From positions 1,236 through 40,194 of the forward strand of contig JAJYBV010000024.1 in the NCBI GenBank assembly GCA_021778805.1: DNA of 38,959 nt, read 5' to 3'. Origin of the DNA: Chloroflexota bacterium. Lineage in GTDB: Bacteria > Chloroflexota > Ktedonobacteria > Ktedonobacterales > JACDGC01. Below are positions 1-8,735 of this stretch, in pieces. The notes beneath the pieces are model-generated. The model saw only the letters and a program-made list of their open reading frames with translations, had not been told where the DNA came from and searched no databases. The first letter of the stretch is position 1. Every line of letters starts with the position of its first letter. The translations under genes and the position numbers were made by a program.

Positions 1-996
1 ATCAAAGCGCGGACAGAGGAAGAGATCTTAGAGATTGAAGCGGACAGATATGCGGGGGAAATGGAGCAGAAAGAGTATGGGAAGGCAAAGCAGACGGCGT
101 GGTTGGTGCTAGAGAATGCGCCTGGGAGTTTGGAATGGGAACGAAAAGCAGAGGAAGCACGAAAAGCAGAAGAAGCACAAAAAGCGCGGAGAGCAGAAGA
201 ATTAGAGAGACAATATTTTCCAGAGAAATTGAAGCAGTTGGGGTATGAGGTGAAAGAGCGCGATGGAGTGGGGTATATTGTACCGCCGGTGTGCGCTATT
301 CCAGCAGGGACATTTTTGATGGGGAGTGATAAGCGCAAAGATACACAGGCAGGGGATAATGAAACACCGCAGATAAGGCTGCCGTTGGGGGAGTATGAGA
401 TAGGGAAATATCCGGTGACGGTGGCAGAGTACCGGCTGTTTGTGGAAGCGACGAACCGCGCCGCGCCAAGCCAATGGGAAGAGCAAAAGAAGCGGCCGGA
501 GCATCCGGTGGTGTATGTGACTTGGAAAGACGCATTGGCGTATACGAAGTGGCTGAGTGAAATGACGGGGAAGCACTGGAAGCTGCCGAGTGAGGCGGAG
601 TGGGAGAAAGCCGCGCGGGGAACGGAAGGGAGGATCTATCCATGGGGAGATGAGTGGGACGCAAGCAAAGCGAACACAAGGGAACAGGGGCCAAAGGAAA
701 CAACACCGGTGTGGATGTATCCGCAAGGAGCAAGCATATATAAGGTGATGGATATGGCAGGGAACGTGTGGGAGTGGACGAATACAGTATATAAAGAGTA
801 TCCGTATGACGCCGAGGATGGAAGAGAGGATGAAAATTCTACAAATAATAGAGTATTGCGTGGCGGCTCGTGGGGCAGCCTCGCCCGGAATGCGCGCGCT
901 GCGATCCGCAGCAACGTCGGGCCGGATTTCTCCCTCTACGATTGGGGCTTCCGCCTCGCTTGCTTCGCGCTTTCGGCTGGCTCAAAGAGAACATGA
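1..996 (+). CDS. SUMF1/formylglycine-generating-enzyme-like (FGE-sulfatase, C-type-lectin fold) protein, 5' end outside window; putative DGR target
   Basis: The frame is open from base 1 (IKARTEEEILEIEADRYAGE upstream of the ATG at 61). Motifs: IPAGTFLMGSD, YPVTVAEYRLFV, KLPSEAEWEKAARG, YPWGDEW, DMAGNVWEWT, RVLRGGSW...GFRLA. Confidence 0.9.
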   Translation: MKARTEEEILEIEADRYAGEMEQKEYGKAKQTAWLVLENAPGSLEWERKAEEARKAEEAQKARRAEELERQYFPEKLKQLGYEVKERDGVGYIVPPVCAIPAGTFLMGSDKRKDTQAGDNETPQIRLPLGEYEIGKYPVTVAEYRLFVEATNRAAPSQWEEQKKRPEHPVVYVTWKDALAYTKWLSEMTGKHWKLPSEAEWEKAARGTEGRIYPWGDEWDASKANTREQGPKETTPVWMYPQGASIYKVMDMAGNVWEWTNTVYKEYPYDAEDGREDENSTNNRVLRGGSWGSLARNARAAIRSNVGPDFSLYDWGFRLACFALSAGSKRT

Positions 997-1001
997 GTTC
1001 T
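859..1001 (+). other. Putative DGR variable region plus downstream AGAAC-ATGA-GTTCT hairpin
   Basis: RGGSW-x3-ARNARAA-x-R-x3-GPD-x4-DWGFRLA. The putatively variable codons are GGC,AGC,CTC,ATC,AGC,AAC,GTC,TTC,TCC,CTC,TAC, all NNC as expected from AAC template codons. The segment is A-poor and C-rich next to the purine-rich remainder of the gene. Inverted repeat at 988-992/997-1001. Confidence 0.7.
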
Positions 1002-1148
1002 TGTTTTCTTGTTTTCTACAGCGGAAATAATAGAATACAAATGAAGTGGGAGTAGAAAGCAATGGAAGGAGACAGAAGGGGGTCTCGGGGGAACGAAGTT
1101 CCCCTGAGCCAAAAAAATAGGAGTAGCTATACAAGAAATAGAAATTGT

Positions 1149-1280
1149 ACGGCAACCATATGGGTGGAGGTGGGGAAACATGCCACCCGAGTTGCCGTGC
1201 GGTGTTTCGTTTTAAATAAAAAATATTAGGGAGGCGCCCCAAACCCCGCGCAAGGGGCAACCGCCCCTTACGAATCCCTA
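1149..1280 (+). repeat. Dispersed hairpin-rich intergenic repeat, copy A
   Basis: Nested stems ACGGCAAC(1149-1156)/GTTGCCGT(1191-1198) and GGGTGG/CCACCC, then GTGCGGTGTTT, an A-rich tract, CCCCAAACCCCGCGCAAGGGGCAACCGCCCCTTACGAATCCC. Shares sequence with the copies at 16.3 kb and 25.8-26.1 kb. Confidence 0.75.
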
Positions 1281-1283
1281 TAT

Positions 1284-1314
1284 ATGGGTACTGTGCGGCG
1301 CATTGAGTACCCAT
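1284..1314. terminator. Perfect 9-bp hairpin downstream of cydB
   Basis: ATGGGTACT (1284-1292) / AGTACCCAT (1306-1314). It lacks a clear U-tract in the cydB direction. Confidence 0.4.
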
Positions 1315-1330
1315 CTGAGAATTACTAAAA

Positions 1331-2347
1331 TTAATGAAGCTCGACCTGGTTCTTGCTGCTTTTAAATACTTTGAACAGCAGCCAAAGCGAAGGAAGCAAG
1401 AATACCATGCCGCCAATGGTGCCCCATATAAGAAATTGCAAAGTAACATCCGGCGCAGCAGCTTTGCTGATGGTTAAATCCGGCGGCACGAGCATTGGGG
1501 AAAGACCAACTGCCCATGTAAGCATGATCAGCGCTATTTCTGTCACAATAGTAATTCTTGCAATACTCAATCGTTGAGTGAACAGCAGAAAAGCGGTCAC
1601 AATCCCGATTATCATTGCCAAAAGCATAATTGGCAGCGCGGGGCCGATCATGCCTTTCCATAACAACGGCGCATCGCCGCTGGCAAGCAGAAAAGCAAAA
1701 AGCCCAAACAATGCCGTAATTGCTCCGGCAACAGTTGCCCGGAAACGAAATAATCCTGAAAGTTCGGTGTCTTGCGCGTTTTCTGCCTCAACGGCAAGAT
1801 AAGTTGCCGCTAAAGTGGCGCACATGCCCAATGCGAAAAATCCGCAGACTATCGCAAATGGGGTAATCCAAGTTGTAAAATAGTTTGCGGTGGTTATACC
1901 GTTGGAAAATCGTATGTTTCCGCCGACAATTGCTCCTGCGCTTACCCCAAACATAAATGGCGTAATAATGCTTGCTGCGCTGAATGTTCGGCCCCACAGT
2001 TCATATTGAAAATTGCTCCGCGGGGTGTAATTGCGGAAAACAAACGCCGCGCCACGCAGGGTAATGCCCAGCAGCGCAATAGTTAACGGTATAAACAGCG
2101 CCTGAGATAACGCGCTGAATACGGTTGGGAAACCTGTAAAGGTAAGCACGATAGCAAAAATCAGCCAAACGTTATTGGCTTCCCACACCGGACCCAATGC
2201 GTTTATGATAGCGCTGCGCTGCCGTTCCGCTAATTTGCCATAGGAAAAAAGATCCCAAATACCACCGCCAAAATCTGCCCCGCCAAGAACACCGTAGGCA
2301 GTTAACGCCAGCCAAACAAGGCCGGCAACAGTAAATTGCAATATCAT
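1331..2347 (-). CDS. cydB: Cytochrome bd-type ubiquinol oxidase subunit II
   Basis: MILQFTVAGLVWLALTAYGVLGGADFGGGIWDLF... GPVWEANNVWLIFAIV; multi-TM; directly downstream of cydA. Confidence 0.93.
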   Translation of the reverse strand: MILQFTVAGLVWLALTAYGVLGGADFGGGIWDLFSYGKLAERQRSAIINALGPVWEANNVWLIFAIVLTFTGFPTVFSALSQALFIPLTIALLGITLRGAAFVFRNYTPRSNFQYELWGRTFSAASIITPFMFGVSAGAIVGGNIRFSNGITTANYFTTWITPFAIVCGFFALGMCATLAATYLAVEAENAQDTELSGLFRFRATVAGAITALFGLFAFLLASGDAPLLWKGMIGPALPIMLLAMIIGIVTAFLLFTQRLSIARITIVTEIALIMLTWAVGLSPMLVPPDLTISKAAAPDVTLQFLIWGTIGGMVFLLPSLWLLFKVFKSSKNQVELH

Positions 2348-2371
2348 AGTAACGCCATATTCCTTTCAGGT

Positions 2372-3706
2372 TTACTTTGCTGTAGATGCAGCGGCGTTTG
2401 TTGCCAGCGCTTCTTTGGTGTCATCAAAGCGGCGCAGTAAATAAACTGTAACAACACCTAAGACAATATATAAAAACGAGAAAACAGCAAACGCAACATC
2501 TACACCCGGCGCCGTAGTTACAGCGTTTTTCGTTAGTAATATACCCTGAATCACCCACGGCTGCCGGCCCTCTTCCGTTACCATCCAGCCAAATTCTAAT
2601 GCCAGAACGGTCAGCGGCCCCGAAGCAATGATACTTTGCAGCAGCCATTTATTGGTAGGGACCTCTTTTTTGCCGCGATACCATAACCACCAAAAAACCA
2701 CTGTAATCAGTAGCATTAGAAAACCTATACCTACCATCATATCGAAAAACGGGTGCACTAACGCAGGGTTGGGGCGCATTGGCTCCGGAAAAGAGTCTAA
2801 TCCCGGTACAGTGGTATTGAAATTCCAGCTGACTAAGAAACTTAATCCTTTGGGAATTTCAATTGCATAAGAAGTTGTTTGCGTTGCGTTATTGGGTATT
2901 CCCCCTATGGTAAGCGGCGCGCCTGCGGTAGTGTGGTACAGCGCCTCCATTGCCGCAAGCTTTGCCGGCTGCAGCTGCGCAACCGCTCTGGCGCTGGCGT
3001 CTCCACTGATAATTTGCAGGGGCGCAACAATCGTTCCCATTAACATGGCGACCATTAAGCCTTTTTTTACCCAGGATTCGCGCCGGCCGCGCAGCAGGCT
3101 TATTGCAAACATCATTGCCATGCCGAAAGCAGTTACTTCATACGCCGCCAGCAGCATATGAATAGTTTCAGTTGGAGTACTGGGATTAAAAATTGCTTCA
3201 ACGGGATTGATTCCCGTTAATACGCCATTTTTATATTCAAAACCGGATGGCGAGTTCATCCATGCATTCGCTGAAACAACGAACCACGATGACGCCGCCC
3301 CGCTAAGCGCAAGCGGAATAGAAGTAAGCCAATGCTGCAGTGGTGTTAAACGCTTCCATCCATAAATGTATAGCCCTAAAAATATTGCCTCAATAAAAAA
3401 GGCAAAACCTTCCAACGCAAATGGCAAACCGATAATGTCCCCGGAAAATTGCATAAATGTCGGCCATAACAAGCCAAGTTCAAAGGAAAGAATAGTTCCC
3501 GAAACTGCCCCGATGGGAAATAAAACACCAAAATATTTTGTCCATCGTTTCGTAAGTATCATCCAATCTTCTTCACCGGTTCTTAGCCATAAGCCTTCGG
3601 TAATAAGCAGGAATAATGGTATACCAACACCTAAAGAAGCAATTACTATGTGAAACGCCAGCGATGTGCCTGTTTGGGCGCGCGCGTCAAACAAAACTGA
3701 AAACAT
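2372..3706 (-). CDS. cydA: Cytochrome bd-type ubiquinol oxidase subunit I
   Basis: FDARAQTGTSLAFHIVIASLGVGIPLF, TKRWTKYFGVLFPIGAVSGTILSFELGLLWP, and GRQPWVIQG motif. Confidence 0.95.
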   Translation of the reverse strand: MFSVLFDARAQTGTSLAFHIVIASLGVGIPLFLLITEGLWLRTGEEDWMILTKRWTKYFGVLFPIGAVSGTILSFELGLLWPTFMQFSGDIIGLPFALEGFAFFIEAIFLGLYIYGWKRLTPLQHWLTSIPLALSGAASSWFVVSANAWMNSPSGFEYKNGVLTGINPVEAIFNPSTPTETIHMLLAAYEVTAFGMAMMFAISLLRGRRESWVKKGLMVAMLMGTIVAPLQIISGDASARAVAQLQPAKLAAMEALYHTTAGAPLTIGGIPNNATQTTSYAIEIPKGLSFLVSWNFNTTVPGLDSFPEPMRPNPALVHPFFDMMVGIGFLMLLITVVFWWLWYRGKKEVPTNKWLLQSIIASGPLTVLALEFGWMVTEEGRQPWVIQGILLTKNAVTTAPGVDVAFAVFSFLYIVLGVVTVYLLRRFDDTKEALATNAAASTAK

Positions 3707-3781
3707 ATATATGCACCTTGTAATTAGAATGAGTTTGCCAAAAGCGCTTTATCCTTTTCGACAGCGCAAGTTTCCCTGTAG

Positions 3782-3819
3782 CGAATACAAATCCAAAGTT
3801 ATTATACAGTCTGTATTCG
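3782..3819 (-). promoter_or_regulatory. Dyad and putative -10 upstream of cydAB
   Basis: CGAATACA (3782-3789) / TGTATTCG (3812-3819) perfect inverted repeat enclosing a minus-strand TATAAT (3801-3806). Confidence 0.4.
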
Positions 3820-4087
3820 AAACAGTTTCCATTTATAAATTATACCTTTGCCAAGAGCCTAAAAACTGACAGGGATTTTCCTTCATTTGCCGCAATATTT
3901 TGCTATTTTTTTGCAATAGGGACTTTTAGATTTATTTCAACCGCTGAAAGTCTTTATTGCATGATGTATTTTTATTTGCTTAACCTAAAATTTGGGATAA
4001 AATAGAATAATATTCCGAAAAAATGCCGGATGGCCTAAGCTTTATTGAGATAATTGCCGATCAAATCTAGTAAATTAACCGCAAAAT

Positions 4088-4123
4088 CGCATGGTATTAC
4101 TCCATTTTGGTATATTCCATGCG
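4088..4123. promoter_or_regulatory. CGCATGG...CCATGCG inverted repeat just upstream of a plus-strand TATAAT
   Basis: CGCATGG (4088-4094)/CCATGCG (4117-4123), followed by GTATACTTTATAAT. Confidence 0.3.
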
Positions 4124-4279
4124 GTATACTTTATAATAGAAATGTGACAATTCTTAAACCATACACGTACCTAAACATAGATACAAAAAAATATACTACG
4201 CTAACAAAGCGTTCTCTATGGTTCAGCCATATTGACGATAGATAACCACAATTTGTAAAAAGGTAAGAGGCGGTAATCG

Positions 4280-4492
4280 ATGATTACAGAAACGAATGAT
4301 GTGAAGGTAATTCGCGCGCTTCAGCTCGTTGGGCAAATCGATCCGGAAATTGAAAAAACCTGGACAACACTTGAAGAACGTATTTTGGCGCAGGCTTTGG
4401 AAAATGTAGAGGAAGCTGAACGCCGTCTGCGCGCCATTCAAGACCTTGTTGGCGACAGGTTGGTTGCGGAACCAACTTTATGCGGAGTATAG
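4280..4492 (+). CDS. Small conserved-looking hypothetical protein (70 aa, helical)
   Basis: Purine-rich AAGAGGCGG upstream of the ATG; terminator-like hairpin downstream. Confidence 0.5.
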   Translation: MITETNDVKVIRALQLVGQIDPEIEKTWTTLEERILAQALENVEEAERRLRAIQDLVGDRLVAEPTLCGV

Positions 4493-4536
4493 CAATCTTT
4501 CAGTGCGCTTGGGTTAGTTGATTGCTGCGTTTGGTG

Positions 4537-4563
4537 TTGCTGTGCATCATTTTTGCACAGCAA
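4537..4563. terminator. Hairpin between convergent genes
   Basis: TTGCTGTGCA (4537-4546) / TGCACAGCAA (4554-4563), perfect 10-bp stem. Confidence 0.55.
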
Positions 4564-4616
4564 AATTGCGCCGCATGTTCCATCTGATACTGTGCGGCGC
4601 TATCTAACGCAGTGAG

Positions 4617-5702
4617 TTATTCGTATGCTCCTGCAATAGTTGAAGACCCCGGCGGCACAATGTATGGCGCAAGAATTGCATGGATAAGCCGTTCCGGATC
4701 ATGCCGCACATAATCGCGATTTGCGGATCCGGTATTGGTTAGTTTATCTATGGTAATTTCAGCGGTTAATTCTTTCAGCTTTTCAATATCAACTTCAACC
4801 GGATATTGCCGCTTTTTCGCGTAATTTTCCAGCAATTCTTCAGGAAATGCTCCATCGTTTAATACAACACGATCTACCCGCGCGCCCAAGTAAGTATTAA
4901 TTTCGCGCACATAGTCGGATGCTTTATAACGATCCGTTTCACCATGTTTGGTCATTAAATTGCAAACATATACCGTTTCACCCTCAGATTCGCGAATTGC
5001 GCGCGCAATATCTTGCACCAGTAAATTTGGAATAATGCTGGTGTATAAATCTCCGGGTCCAATGATAATAATATTTGCGCGGCGAATTGCCCGCAACGCC
5101 TGATTTGACGGCGTTGTCGTATGATCTAAGTAAATACGCTTAATTGTTGCTGTAGATTCCGGTTCCTGTTCGCCCCGCAGATCGATATTGGATTCACCCT
5201 CAATGGTTCTGCCATCTGATAATTCAGCAAACAGTGATGTTTTTTCTAATGTAACCGGGATAACATCACCGGCAGTGTCTAAAAGTTCTTGCGCGTCTTG
5301 AATAGCGGCAAACAAATCACCATTATTAATATTTTGCAAAGCAGAGATAATCAAATTTCCTAAATTGTGCCCCGATACTCCATTTTGCGCAATGGTTTTA
5401 TCGGTGTTATCTAAAGATTTGAATCGATAATTAAATATATCTCGCCACAAAATGCCATTTCTTGATAATGCAACTAACGCTTGACGCAAATCACCAAATG
5501 GCACCTGACCAAATTCATCCATCAAACGTCTGGAACTGCCTCCGCTGTCTGCCATACTCACAATTGCGGAAATATGGCTGCGAAAGTTTTTTAAACTGTA
5601 CAGCACCGCAAATGGACCTGTGCCACCACCTATGGTTACAATTCTTTTATTATCGAGTGTCCCTTTTAAGGAGCGTGGTAACGCCATTTTAAACCCTCCC
5701 AC
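4617..5702 (-). CDS. yvcK: YvcK/CofD-like gluconeogenesis factor (UPF0052); start probably at the internal MALPRSLKG
   Basis: IVTIGGGTGPFAVLYSLKNF, ADSGGSSRRL, FGDLRQALVALS, SGHNLGNLIISAL, GPGDLYTSIIPNLL. Confidence 0.88.
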   Translation of the reverse strand: MGGFKMALPRSLKGTLDNKRIVTIGGGTGPFAVLYSLKNFRSHISAIVSMADSGGSSRRLMDEFGQVPFGDLRQALVALSRNGILWRDIFNYRFKSLDNTDKTIAQNGVSGHNLGNLIISALQNINNGDLFAAIQDAQELLDTAGDVIPVTLEKTSLFAELSDGRTIEGESNIDLRGEQEPESTATIKRIYLDHTTTPSNQALRAIRRANIIIIGPGDLYTSIIPNLLVQDIARAIRESEGETVYVCNLMTKHGETDRYKASDYVREINTYLGARVDRVVLNDGAFPEELLENYAKKRQYPVEVDIEKLKELTAEITIDKLTNTGSANRDYVRHDPERLIHAILAPYIVPPGSSTIAGAYE

Positions 5703-5956
5703 TTGCGTAATCTTAATTTAAAACTAATAGCCTTATTATACATGAAAATCCTCACAATACCAACACAAGTTTTAGGTTTTGCGCATAATGCAGTGAAAGG
5801 ATTTTTTTTTAATTTGCTAAGTACCTATAATCTAAATGTAATAGATAAGCCATATATTTGTATCAATTGGTTCTTTCCGGAACCGGACGCATTAGCTGTT
5901 TTAATGTTCTTCAAATATTTGCAGATTTGGCGCTAAGAACAGGAGAATTTAGTACA

Positions 5957-7753
5957 ATGAACCAATTCACTCAGTTGCCGCGCCCATCAGTTGGGTATCA
6001 CGCTGAAACCGACCAAATTGAAACGATTTTAAGCGGCAAAGAAATTTTAGAAGATCCTTTGCTGAATAAAAGCAGCGCATTTTCGCTTGAGGAACGCCGT
6101 ACTTTAGGCATTATTGGCATGCTGCCGCAAAGTGTTACCACGATTGAAGAGCAGTTGACGCGCACTTACGAAAACTATTTGCGCAAAGATTCGGATATTG
6201 AACGGTATATTCACCTCGCATCGCTTCACGACCGCAACGAAACGTTGTTTTATCGTTTGCTGATAGAGCATATTGCTGAGATGACTCCGGTAGTTTATAC
6301 ACCCGTTGTTGGCGAAGCCTGCCAAAAATACAGCCACATTTTCCGCCGCACCCGCGGCTTATATATTGCGTATCCGGATCGGGAACATATAGCGGAAATA
6401 TTGGCTAATCCGGCGTTTGAGCAAACCAAAATAGCCGTAGTAACAGACGGGGAAAGGATTTTGGGACTGGGAGATCAGGGCGCAGACGGCATGGGTATTC
6501 CGGTTGGCAAATTAGCGCTGTATACTTTATGCGCCGGAATCTATCCGTCGTGGACGCTTCCAATTACGCTGGACACCGGAACCGATAACCCGGATAAGCT
6601 GAATGATCCGATGTATTTAGGCTGGCGGCATGCGCGGGTTCGCGGCAAAGAATATGATGACTTTGTTGAACAGTTTGCGCAGGCGTTTCAGCGGCAGTTT
6701 CCCAATGCCATTTTGCAGTGGGAGGATTTTTCCAAACAGAACGCACGGCGCATACTGAATACATTTCGCGGCAAAATGTGCACGTTTAATGACGATATTC
6801 AGGGAACCGGCGCTGTTACGTTAGCCGCAGCCGCCGCCGCGGTGAAATATTTGGGGCAGAAAATGAGCGATCAGCGGATTGTGCTGCTTGGCGCCGGATC
6901 TGCCAATGTGGGAATTGCCCATCAATTTGTATCAATGATGCGGCAGGAAGGTATGTCTGAATCTGCTGCTATTGCGCGAATTTGGATGCTGAACAGCAAA
7001 GGCCTGATACATACCGGATTATCGGGAGTTGAGCCTGAACAGCTATATTTTGCGCGTCCGGCGCAAGAACTTGCTGCCGCCGGAATAGATATATCCCAGC
7101 CAATAGATTTGGAAACTGCTGTGCATAATGCTGTTCCCACTATACTTATCGGCGCCTCTGCCCAGCCAAATGCCTTTACCCGGTCCATTATCCAGTTTAT
7201 CGCGGCGCATGTGGAACGGCCGATGATATTTCCGCTTTCCAATCCAACATCGAAAAGCGAGGCTCATCCCCAGGATTTAATAACCTGGACAAACGGCAAA
7301 GCGCTTATTGCAACGGGCAGTCCCTACGCTCCGGCGCAATGGAATCATACCGAAACTGTCATTGGCCAATGCAATAATATGTTTGTATTTCCCGGCGTTG
7401 GCTTAGGAGTTATGGCGGTTGAAGCAAAAACAATAACCGATTCGATGTTCCTTGCTGCGGCGCTGGCGCTGCGCGATTTGGCGCCCATACTCAGCAGCCC
7501 AACCGGTGCGCTGCTGCCCGATGTTGCAGAGGCGCGCGCCGTTGCCCGATCGGTTGCGCTGGCGGTGGCAAAACAAGCGCAAACTGATGGCGCAACCGAT
7601 ATACTGCTGACAAACGAACAAGCGGCAAAGCGAATAGATTCGTTGATGTGGTATCCGCATTATCCCAAAATCCATGTTCAATCTTCGCTGGAACAAGCGT
7701 CTCCCGGTGAGAAGCGCCATGGTTGGAGGCGTATCATTTTCAGGCAGAATTAA
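5957..7753 (+). CDS. maeA: NAD(P)-dependent malic enzyme
   Basis: AGGAG upstream of ATG 5957; MTPVVYTPVVGEACQKYSHIFR, VVTDGERILGLGDQGADGMGIPVGKLALY, FNDDIQGTGAVTLAA, GAGSANVGIA. Confidence 0.95.
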   Translation: MNQFTQLPRPSVGYHAETDQIETILSGKEILEDPLLNKSSAFSLEERRTLGIIGMLPQSVTTIEEQLTRTYENYLRKDSDIERYIHLASLHDRNETLFYRLLIEHIAEMTPVVYTPVVGEACQKYSHIFRRTRGLYIAYPDREHIAEILANPAFEQTKIAVVTDGERILGLGDQGADGMGIPVGKLALYTLCAGIYPSWTLPITLDTGTDNPDKLNDPMYLGWRHARVRGKEYDDFVEQFAQAFQRQFPNAILQWEDFSKQNARRILNTFRGKMCTFNDDIQGTGAVTLAAAAAAVKYLGQKMSDQRIVLLGAGSANVGIAHQFVSMMRQEGMSESAAIARIWMLNSKGLIHTGLSGVEPEQLYFARPAQELAAAGIDISQPIDLETAVHNAVPTILIGASAQPNAFTRSIIQFIAAHVERPMIFPLSNPTSKSEAHPQDLITWTNGKALIATGSPYAPAQWNHTETVIGQCNNMFVFPGVGLGVMAVEAKTITDSMFLAAALALRDLAPILSSPTGALLPDVAEARAVARSVALAVAKQAQTDGATDILLTNEQAAKRIDSLMWYPHYPKIHVQSSLEQASPGEKRHGWRRIIFRQN

Positions 7754-7789
7754 CGCCGCGAAAACTAATGAATTAACCGAAGCGCATTA

Positions 7790-7825
7790 GCGCAGTAGAT
7801 CCTATATAACAAAGGATCACTGCGC
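7790..7825 (+). terminator. Rho-independent-like terminator of the malic enzyme gene
   Basis: GCGCAGT-a-GATCCT / AGGATC-ACTGCGC stem followed by TTAACTTTTTGTTT. Confidence 0.75.
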
Positions 7826-7846
7826 TTAACTTTTTGTTTATTGCGC

Positions 7847-7875
7847 TTGCCTAAAATACTTTACTATTGTATAAT
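7847..7875 (+). promoter_or_regulatory. Sigma70-like promoter for the BI-1-like gene
   Basis: TTGCCT (7847-7852), 17-nt spacer, TATAAT (7870-7875). Confidence 0.6.
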
Positions 7876-7920
7876 TTGCTTGAAAATGTAATACACCTTT
7901 ACAATGTAACGGAGGTTTAT

Positions 7921-8616
7921 ATGCGCAGTTATCCGGGGTATGCTCCACAGTATTATTCCATTAAACAACAAGGCATTCCAGGCGCGCTTATGGCGCGAAC
8001 GATGGGATTTTTAACCCTTTATATTGGTATTTTTGCCGCAGTCGCTTACGGAAGTTTGTTTGCTATTTATGACGGATATTATTCGTTGTTGTCAATAGTC
8101 GGTATGGTATTTCTGTTTGGAGGATATTTTGCTCAAAGATTTACTATGCGGCGCGGCGGCGCGCTCAGCGCTGTTCTAGGCGCCGTTGTCGCTGTCGGCG
8201 CTGGCATGCTTGCCGGACCGGTTGTTATTGCATATGCAGAATATCAACCGGAAATATTTATTTCATCGATGACGATTTTAGTGCTTACGTTTGTCGCGTG
8301 CGCGCTGATAGTTTCTGCCACAAAATTTGATTTTACCCGAATTTGGCCGCTGTTATTTGTTGGCTTGATCGGATTAATTGTTACGTCGTTTTTGTCATTT
8401 TTTCTTGCGCCATTTGTTGGTATCGTAACATCGCCGTTATTTAATATCTTTGGCGTCATTATTTTTACCGGTTACTTGCTGGTAAATTTTTCAATTATGA
8501 AATATCGCAATACCGCTTTGCCAATCAATACGCTTTCCGCAGTGTTGGCAACCAGTATATTGATCAATCTTATCAATTTGCTGATGTTTCTGCTTAGCTT
8601 GGGCCGCCGCCGGTGA
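7921..8616 (+). CDS. Bax inhibitor-1/YccA-like membrane protein
   Basis: GGAGG upstream of ATG 7921; about 7 TM segments; MARTMGFLTLYIGIFAAVAYG, FVACALIVSATKFDFTRIWPLLFVGLIGLIV. Confidence 0.65.
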   Translation: MRSYPGYAPQYYSIKQQGIPGALMARTMGFLTLYIGIFAAVAYGSLFAIYDGYYSLLSIVGMVFLFGGYFAQRFTMRRGGALSAVLGAVVAVGAGMLAGPVVIAYAEYQPEIFISSMTILVLTFVACALIVSATKFDFTRIWPLLFVGLIGLIVTSFLSFFLAPFVGIVTSPLFNIFGVIIFTGYLLVNFSIMKYRNTALPINTLSAVLATSILINLINLLMFLLSLGRRR

Positions 8617-8666
8617 TTTTTCAGCAATTCAAATGCGGTATTCGCTAGGCGCTGTATACAACTGAA

Positions 8667-8710
8667 AAAAGCAGCCTTGATTGGCATTTCACCATTCCAA
8701 GGCTGCTTTT
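8667..8710. terminator. Bidirectional terminator between convergent genes
   Basis: AAAAGCAGCCTTG / CAAGGCTGCTTTT, perfect 13-bp stem with A- and T-runs on the two sides. Confidence 0.85.
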
Positions 8711-8735
8711 GTTTTGCAGATATTTTGCTGCTGTT

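Noticed and set aside
202-733. Minus-strand ORFs (174 and 145 aa) over the SUMF1 gene
   Set aside because: Pro/Leu/Ser/His-rich antisense artefacts of a purine-rich coding strand.
997-1330. DGR template repeat or accessory gene immediately downstream of the VR
   Set aside because: No A-rich near-copy of the VR and no accessory/RT ORF here; the segment is explained by the dispersed repeat and a hairpin.
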